A program made the translations under genes and the position numbers. Below, piece by piece: positions 4,842 to 9,864 of a stretch of 9,864 nucleotides of DNA. The stretch is from Phycisphaerae bacterium. GTDB taxonomy: Bacteria; Planctomycetota; Phycisphaerae; Phycisphaerales; SM1A02. Position 1 is the first letter of the stretch. Every line of letters begins with the position of its first letter. The stretch spans positions 1-9,864 of the forward strand of contig JAUIHC010000084.1 of the NCBI GenBank assembly GCA_030432455.1. Reading direction: 5' to 3'. A model generated the notes under the pieces. It searched no databases, was not told where the DNA came from, and worked only from the letters and a program-made list of their open reading frames with translations.

Positions 4842-7800
4842 ATGACATTCAGTTCGAGCATGACCCGACTGGGCATCGCGCTGGGATTGGGGCTGCTGTC
4901 GCAGCCGACCTCGGCCGAGACCTTCGAGGTGCCCGTCGGGGCGTATCTGCAGGACTGGATCAATCTGGCACAGGATGGTGACGTCCTTCAACTTCAGGTC
5001 GGCGTCTACTTCCAGGGGGCCGGGCCGTCGTTCGTCATCAGCGGGAAGTCGATCACCATCCGCGGGGCGGCGTTGGATGCCCTCGGGTCTCCCACGACCT
5101 TCGTGTTCGGCAACGGCTTCGACACCGGATCCATCCTGGGGATCGTGGGCAGTGCGGCCGACGACACTCGGATCGAGCGGTTGACGTTCACGGGCGGTCA
5201 GGCAGCCGCCGGGGGCGCGGTCGCCATCTACGACGCGGGTCCCACGCTGACCGACTGCCGCTTCCAGCTCTGCGAGGCGGAGGAAGGTGGCGGGGCGCTG
5301 GCGATCTCCGGCGGAACGAGCGTGCTGGAGCGGTGCGTCTTCCAGGGAAACACCGCACCGCTCGGTGGAGGCGCCTTTGTCATCGGTCTGACCTCCTCGG
5401 TGGTGTTCCGAGACTGCACCTTCTTCGCCAATGTCGCGGACGATCAGGGCGGTGGTCTCTACATCGGCGCGGCGGGAACGACCGACCTGACCGGCTGCAG
5501 CTTCCAGGTCAACGAGGCGGGCGACAAGGGGGGCGGGATGGCCGCCTTCGCGACCGGTACCCGCCTGCGCGCCTGCCAGTTTCTTGCCAACGTCGCTGGC
5601 GACTACGGCGGAGGGATGGACAGCAGCGGCGCAACCTCGACCCAGTACGAGTGCGAGTACCGGAACAACGTCGCCGGTGAAGGCGGCGGATACCACTACA
5701 ACGACGACAAGGACATCGGCGGGGGCTACCTCCTTCGATCCAGATTCCATCGCTGCACCTTCGTGGACAATCTGGCGGAATCCGGCGGGGGAGGCGGCGT
5801 CGATTTCTACAGCGGGCTCGTCTACTTCAGCAACTGCGGCTTCGCGGGCAATCGTGCGGAGAACGGGTTCGCCACGTCTGCGCGTGGTGGCGCAGTCCGA
5901 CTGCAAGGCTGTGCCGGGTCGATGGACGGCTGTCGCGTGGTCTCCAACACGGCCGACGGCAGTGGAGGGGGCATCTACACGGAGATCGACGCCGGGTTCG
6001 ATGTCGGAAGCACGGCGTTCTGCGGCAATCTCCCGGAGAACACCGCCGAGGGCATCGGCGGAGGGTTCTCGACCTCCCCGACCTATCCGAATCGACTGTC
6101 GGTGGTCTGTGCGGACGCCGACGGGGATGGATATCCGGATGTGACGGACTTCTGCCCCGATGAGCTTGACCTGGACCTCGATGGCGACTGGCTGCCGGGG
6201 TGTCTCGACGAGTGGTACGGGAAGGCCGTCGTCGGCGATGTGATCCCCGATGGAGACGGCGCCGGACTCGCGATGGCGTTCTCGATCCGGGCCAGCGACC
6301 TGCCGTGTGACGTCTCCCTCATCCGGGTCACGCTTGGAAATCGGATCGAGACGGGAAATCCGAGTCAGAGCCTCATCTCCAGAGGGTACTTCGAACATTC
6401 GTGGATCGGCGACCTGGCGGCCACCCTGCACGGTCCTGATGGCATCGTGATCCCGATCTTCGATCGCCCCGGGGGGGCCGGGGAAAGCAGCGACTTCGAC
6501 GGCACCTACATCTTCACGGATGGCGGCCAGGATCTGTGGGCGGCGGCGGCCGCCGCCGACGGCTCGCAACCGATCGCGGGCGGCTTCTACGGGGCCAGCG
6601 ATGCATCCGGCACGCCGGTCTCGATGCAGGACGCGATCGCCGGGCGATCCCTGATCGGTGACTGGACGCTCTCGATCGTGGACCACGAGCCGGCGGACCG
6701 GGGGCAGCTGATGACCGCGACGGTGGAATTCCGCACCGGCGTCGTCGATGTCTTCACGGATCTCGACGGCGACGGTGTGTTGGACTGCAGCGACAACTGT
6801 CCGAGCACGCCCAATGTCGATCAGGCCGATGCCGACGGCGACGGGATCGGTGACCTCTGCGACCTCTGCCCGGCCGGCGACGACACCATCGACACCGATT
6901 CGGACGGCATCCCGGATGCCTGCGATCCCTGTCCGACCTGGTCGGGCGACTGCGCCGACGACGGTGACACGCTGATCGTCGCGCCTGGGGAGTCCATCCA
7001 GGCGGCGATCGATCTGGTGGCGGTGGGCGGCAGGGTCGAGATCGCCGAGGGAACCCACGACATCACCGCTCCGATCGACCTCCGCGGCAAGGCGGTGACG
7101 ATCGTCGGGACGGCGGTCTCCGGCATTCCCGTGACCATTCTCGATGGCGGGCATGTCCCAGGCGTCGCCGACGGCACGCGGATCCTGATCTGCCGGAGCG
7201 GCGAGACCGATGCGACCGTCCTCGCGAATCTGGTGATCCGGAACGGCTACGACTTCGGCGGCGGCGGCGGGATGCTCATCGAAGGCAGCAGTCCGACCCT
7301 CCTGAACTGCTGGTTCCTGCAGAACCGCAGCTCGAGCTACGGCGGCGGCATGCGGAACGTCGAAGGCGCCGCCCCCGCACTGTTCGACTGCCGGTTCATC
7401 GGGAATGAGGCCGCGGGTGGCGGCGGAATGATCAACGTGAACGGCAGTGGTCCGAGGGTCGTTCGCTGCCGGTTCGAGGGCAACGTCGTCACGCAGCATG
7501 GCGGTGGCATCTACAACTCGAACGGAAGCCCGTTGGTGGAGGACTGCGTCTTCTCGCAGAACACCGCGGCTCAGTTCGGCGGTGCCGTCTTCAACTATCT
7601 TGAGAGCCTTCCCGTGCTGGAACGGTGCCTCTTCATCGAGAATGAGGGGGCGACCGGGGCCGTCATGAACAGCGAAGGTGGAGGCCTCCCGACGGTCATC
7701 GACGCCGTCATCTGCGGAAGCGGCTCGACGCCGATCGCCGGTACGTGGACCGATGGCGGCGGGAACTGCATCCTCGAGTTCTGCATCGACGAGGACGCCG

Positions 7801-8000
7801 ACGGAATCCCCGACGGATGCACGCCACCCTGTTCCGCGGATCTCGACGGGAACGGCATGGTGGATGCCGCCGACCTCGGGCTCATGGTCGCGTCGTGGGG
7901 GCCGTGCCCGGACTGCGACGGCGATCTCACCGGTGACGGGATCGTCGATGCGGGCGACATCGGTCTCCTGCTCGGCGCCTGGGGGCTCTGCCCCGAATAG
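4842..8000 (+). CDS. Secreted mosaic protein: two beta-helices, P-like domain, TSP3-like repeats, dockerin-like tail
   Basis: A 1052-residue exported protein of unknown function, probably an extracellular or cell-surface adhesin or binding scaffold. The signal peptide is residues 1-25 (core LGIALGLGLL, then PTSA before Glu26). Helix 1 (about 28-425) has an entry region (DGDVLQLQVGVY, SGKSITIRG) and about nine coils of CxFxxN followed by GGG. An Asp-rich linker (425-455) follows. Next is a P-domain-like sandwich (about 465-632) with SWIGDLAATLHGPDG and GDWTLSIVDHEPADRGQL. Thrombospondin-3-like DxDGDG calcium repeats span 640-698. Helix 2 (about 710-980) opens with GESIQAAID and LRGKAVTIVG and has five coils 26-27 residues apart. 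The tail (about 998-1052) has two EF-type loops, DLDGNGMVDAADL and DLTGDGIVDAGDI, each ending W-G-x-C. No catalytic site is recognised. The ATG at 4842 has AAGGAG at 4830-4835; an upstream in-frame ATG at 4773 would bury the signal peptide. The gene stands between infC and thrS on the opposite strand. Confidence 0.9.
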   Translation: MTFSSSMTRLGIALGLGLLSQPTSAETFEVPVGAYLQDWINLAQDGDVLQLQVGVYFQGAGPSFVISGKSITIRGAALDALGSPTTFVFGNGFDTGSILGIVGSAADDTRIERLTFTGGQAAAGGAVAIYDAGPTLTDCRFQLCEAEEGGGALAISGGTSVLERCVFQGNTAPLGGGAFVIGLTSSVVFRDCTFFANVADDQGGGLYIGAAGTTDLTGCSFQVNEAGDKGGGMAAFATGTRLRACQFLANVAGDYGGGMDSSGATSTQYECEYRNNVAGEGGGYHYNDDKDIGGGYLLRSRFHRCTFVDNLAESGGGGGVDFYSGLVYFSNCGFAGNRAENGFATSARGGAVRLQGCAGSMDGCRVVSNTADGSGGGIYTEIDAGFDVGSTAFCGNLPENTAEGIGGGFSTSPTYPNRLSVVCADADGDGYPDVTDFCPDELDLDLDGDWLPGCLDEWYGKAVVGDVIPDGDGAGLAMAFSIRASDLPCDVSLIRVTLGNRIETGNPSQSLISRGYFEHSWIGDLAATLHGPDGIVIPIFDRPGGAGESSDFDGTYIFTDGGQDLWAAAAAADGSQPIAGGFYGASDASGTPVSMQDAIAGRSLIGDWTLSIVDHEPADRGQLMTATVEFRTGVVDVFTDLDGDGVLDCSDNCPSTPNVDQADADGDGIGDLCDLCPAGDDTIDTDSDGIPDACDPCPTWSGDCADDGDTLIVAPGESIQAAIDLVAVGGRVEIAEGTHDITAPIDLRGKAVTIVGTAVSGIPVTILDGGHVPGVADGTRILICRSGETDATVLANLVIRNGYDFGGGGGMLIEGSSPTLLNCWFLQNRSSSYGGGMRNVEGAAPALFDCRFIGNEAAGGGGMINVNGSGPRVVRCRFEGNVVTQHGGGIYNSNGSPLVEDCVFSQNTAAQFGGAVFNYLESLPVLERCLFIENEGATGAVMNSEGGGLPTVIDAVICGSGSTPIAGTWTDGGGNCILEFCIDEDADGIPDGCTPPCSADLDGNGMVDAADLGLMVASWGPCPDCDGDLTGDGIVDAGDIGLLLGAWGLCPE

Positions 8001-8033
8001 TCGTCGCCGCAGCGACCGACGACACCCCCCTCG

Positions 8034-8079
8034 AACGAACCGCCCCCGGCCGGGAATGGCCGGGGGCGGTTCATTCGTT
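8034..8079. terminator. Bidirectional hairpin terminator between the beta-helix gene and thrS
   Basis: A perfect 15-bp stem (8037-8051 with 8058-8072) encloses the 6-base loop GGGAAT. AACGAA begins the left side (8034-8039) and ATTCGTT ends the right side (8073-8079). On the minus strand the stem also exits into TTCGTT. It lies 34 bases after the beta-helix stop and serves convergent genes, with the same design as the terminator at 3536-3576. Confidence 0.75.
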
Positions 8080-8143
8080 GGCTTCGGGAAGGACCGGGCC
8101 TTGCAGCGGACGAAGGGGATGGAGTGGTCTGTTCAATCGCTGC

Positions 8144-8191
8144 AGGTGCCCCGTTCGAGCCATGCCTGCGTTCAGGGGCCGCGGGGCACCT
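8144..8191 (-). other. Nested hairpin downstream of thrS
   Basis: AGGTGCCCCG (8144-8153) pairs perfectly with CGGGGCACCT (8182-8191). Inside the 28-base loop, CCTG (8165-8168) pairs with CAGG (8173-8176) around CGTT. It starts 62 bases past the thrS stop on the minus strand and has no T-run, so it may be a 3'-end stabiliser or processing structure and not the main terminator. Nothing else is seen between 8080 and 8253. Confidence 0.4.
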
Positions 8192-8253
8192 CGACTCTCG
8201 TCCCCGCATGCACAGGGGAGCCGACTGGCCATCGGGTCGAGGCAAGACCCGAG

Positions 8254-9864
8254 TCAGCCCGCCTGGACCGTCTCGAAGCGATCGATGAGCCGCGTCTCGC
8301 CGCGGGTACGACTCTCGGTCGAGACGGTCTCGAGGAAGTCGTCGAGCCCGATCGAGCCGAGGTTGCGCTCGATGCCGAACGCCCGGATCGAGACCTCGCG
8401 GCTCTCGGCGTCGCGCGGGCCGACCACCGCGAGATACGGCACCTTCATGTCGGTGGCGATCTTGACCTTGGCCTGGATCCGCTCCGAGCCGTCGTCGAGC
8501 GTCGTCCGGATGCCGAGGGCCTTGAGCTTCTCGTGCACCTCGCGGGCGTAGTCGGCGCTCTTGTCGCTGATCGGCAGCACCCGGACCTGCTCGGGGGCGA
8601 GCCAGCACGGGAACGCCCCGGCGAAGTGCTCGATGAGCACACCGACGAACCGTTCCATCGAGCCGAACGGGGCGCGGTGGATCATGACGGGGCGATGTCG
8701 GGCGTTGTCGGCCCCGATGTACTCGAGGCCGAACCGCTCGGGCAGGTTGTAGTCCACCTGGACGGTGCCGAGCTGCCACTCGCGGCCGATCACGTCCTTC
8801 ACCACGAAGTCGATCTTCGGGCCGTAGAACGCGGCCTCGCCGGGCTCCTCGCTGAACTTCGCCCCGAGTTCGCGGGCCGCGTCGCGGCACGCCTGCTCGG
8901 CCTTGTCCCAGTTGGCGGGATCGCCGACATACTTGCTCGAGTCGGGATCGCGCAGTCCGACGCGGACGCGGTAGTCCTCCATGCCGAGCGTCTTGAAGAT
9001 GAGCTTCACGATCGAGAGGCAGCCGCGGACCTCGTCGGCGATCTGGTCCTCGCGACAGAAGAGGTGCGCGTCGTCCTGCGTGAAGCCTCGCACGCGGGTG
9101 AGGCCGCCGATCTCACCCGACTGCTCCCAGCGGTAGACGGTGCCGAACTCCGCGAGACGCAGCGGCAGGTCGCGGTAGCTCCGCTGCTCACTCGCGTAGA
9201 TGCGGATGTGGTGCGGGCAGTTCATCGGCTTGAGGAGATAGCCGTCGATCTCGCCCTCGTCGAGCCGGTTGGCCAGATCGCCGCAGGTGCAGCCTTCGGT
9301 CGCCAGGTCGTGGATCTGGGCCCGGTCGATGACCGGCGTGTACTGGCTCTCCTGGTAGTACGGGAAGTGGCCGCTGGTGCGGTAGAGATCGAGCTTGCCG
9401 ATGTGCGGGGTGAAGACCTGGTGGTAGCCCTGCTTGCGGAGTTCCTCGCCGATGAAGTCCTGCAGGCACTGACGCACGACGGCTCCGTTCGGCGTCCAGA
9501 GGACGAGCCCCTGTCCGACCTGCTCGTCGATGTGGAAGAGCCGGAGCTGCCTCCCGAGCACGCGATGGTCCCGCTTGCGGGCCTCCTCCAGCCGCTCGAG
9601 ATGCGCCTTGAGCTGCTTCTTGTCGGCGAACGCGGTGCCGTACACGCGGGTGAGCCGGTCGCTGTTCTCGTCGCCGTGCCAGTAGCTCGACGCGAGACTC
9701 ATGACCTTGAACGCCCCGATGCAGCCGGTCGAGGGGACATGCGGGCCGCGGCAGAGGTCCTCCCAGTTCGTGCCCGGTTCGCCGGTCGCGTACCACGAGA
9801 GTTCGCCGCTGCCCGCCTCGGCGGCGCGTTCGGCGTTGTCGATCTTGTACTTCGAGCCTTCGCC
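8254..9864 (-). CDS. thrS: Threonine--tRNA ligase, 5' end outside the window
   Basis: ThrRS charges tRNA-Thr with threonine using ATP and edits mis-charged serine. 536 residues are visible; the N-terminal TGS domain and most of the editing domain (roughly 100-150 residues) lie beyond the window edge. The visible part opens with the end of the editing domain, including DLCRGPHVPSTG. In residues counted from the internal Met at 9700-9702, the class II core has motif 2 around FGTVYRWEQSGEIGGLTRVRGFTQDDAHLF (186-215). The three zinc ligands are Cys162 (MNCPHH), His213 and His342 (VMIHRAPFGS, motif 3). The anticodon-binding domain (about 372-465) contains VRVLPISDKSADYA. Between the QESQY segment and the MNCPHH motif there is about 24 residues more than in E. 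coli, including a CTC pair. All core residues are present, so it should be active. The stop is at 8254-8256, and the gene converges on the beta-helix gene. Confidence 0.97.
   Translation of the reverse strand, partial: GEGSKYKIDNAERAAEAGSGELSWYATGEPGTNWEDLCRGPHVPSTGCIGAFKVMSLASSYWHGDENSDRLTRVYGTAFADKKQLKAHLERLEEARKRDHRVLGRQLRLFHIDEQVGQGLVLWTPNGAVVRQCLQDFIGEELRKQGYHQVFTPHIGKLDLYRTSGHFPYYQESQYTPVIDRAQIHDLATEGCTCGDLANRLDEGEIDGYLLKPMNCPHHIRIYASEQRSYRDLPLRLAEFGTVYRWEQSGEIGGLTRVRGFTQDDAHLFCREDQIADEVRGCLSIVKLIFKTLGMEDYRVRVGLRDPDSSKYVGDPANWDKAEQACRDAARELGAKFSEEPGEAAFYGPKIDFVVKDVIGREWQLGTVQVDYNLPERFGLEYIGADNARHRPVMIHRAPFGSMERFVGVLIEHFAGAFPCWLAPEQVRVLPISDKSADYAREVHEKLKALGIRTTLDDGSERIQAKVKIATDMKVPYLAVVGPRDAESREVSIRAFGIERNLGSIGLDDFLETVSTESRTRGETRLIDRFETVQAG

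Noticed and set aside
4400..4981. 193-codon plus-strand open frame in the infC/beta-helix control region
   Set aside because: It is Arg/Gly/Pro-rich, has no ribosome site and no motif, and runs into the start of the beta-helix gene in another frame.
4812..7499. Long (895-codon) open frame on the minus strand, antisense to the beta-helix gene
   Set aside because: It is rich in Arg, Asp, Ala and Val with no family motifs, signal peptide or ribosome site, and it mirrors the codon periodicity of the plus-strand gene. High-GC coding DNA commonly gives such shadow frames.
5256..7650. CRISPR or DNA tandem-repeat array suggested by periodic GGCGG patterns
   Set aside because: The roughly 78-81-bp periodicity is the protein coil repeat of the beta-helices; the DNA units are diverged and there are no constant repeats with unique spacers.

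Overview
This window comes from a GC-rich bacterial chromosome, most likely a planctomycete of the Phycisphaerae type. Three things suggest this. One secreted protein ends in a PAPGA...RRRR sorting tail, a PEP-CTERM relative. A large secreted beta-helix protein ends in two Asp-rich calcium loops, each closed by a W-G-x-C motif, as seen in the 'GC-type dockerin' tails of Phycisphaerales. The core enzymes (ArgB, ArgC, ArgR, IF-3, ThrRS) are of ordinary bacterial type. This placement is inferred from protein style; no search was run.

Positions 1-2550 (minus strand) hold an arginine-biosynthesis operon in the order argR-argC-argB-argF. The genes are nearly fused: a 3-base gap, a 7-base overlap and an ATGA overlap. 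argF is cut by the window edge. The operon starts at a well-formed promoter (perfect TTGACA, 17-bp spacer) whose predicted start point is the A of the argR ATG, so the mRNA is probably leaderless. TGAATAT-type half-sites resembling ARG boxes overlap this promoter and suggest repression by ArgR itself. ArgR would sense arginine, ArgB and ArgC carry out steps 2 and 3 of the pathway, and ArgF makes citrulline. argJ and argD are not in the visible part.

Positions 2551-3576 hold a divergent plus-strand gene for a small secreted protein with a PEP-CTERM-like tail. It is closed by a symmetric hairpin terminator shared with the convergent infC.

Positions 3621-4841 hold infC (IF-3, minus strand) and a roughly 450-bp gene-free stretch. 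The infC start is ambiguous, and an AUC codon has the best Shine-Dalgarno. The gene-free stretch contains leader hairpins, two interleaved 9-bp inverted repeats, and a 17-bp tandem direct repeat that carries the -35 box of the next plus-strand gene.

Positions 4842-8000 hold a 1052-residue secreted mosaic protein. Its order is signal peptide, beta-helix with CxFxxN/GGG coils, Asp-rich linker, P-domain-like sandwich, thrombospondin-3-like calcium repeats, second beta-helix, and dockerin-like tail. It ends at a second symmetric terminator facing the 3' end of thrS.

Positions 8254-9864 hold the 3' portion of thrS (minus strand). thrS and infC share a strand but are separated by this large secreted-protein gene, and infC is not followed by rpmI-rplT. 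The usual thrS-infC-rpmI-rplT cluster is therefore broken up here. The secreted mosaic protein with its own control region is the least ordinary part of the window. I see no mobile element, CRISPR array or tRNA.
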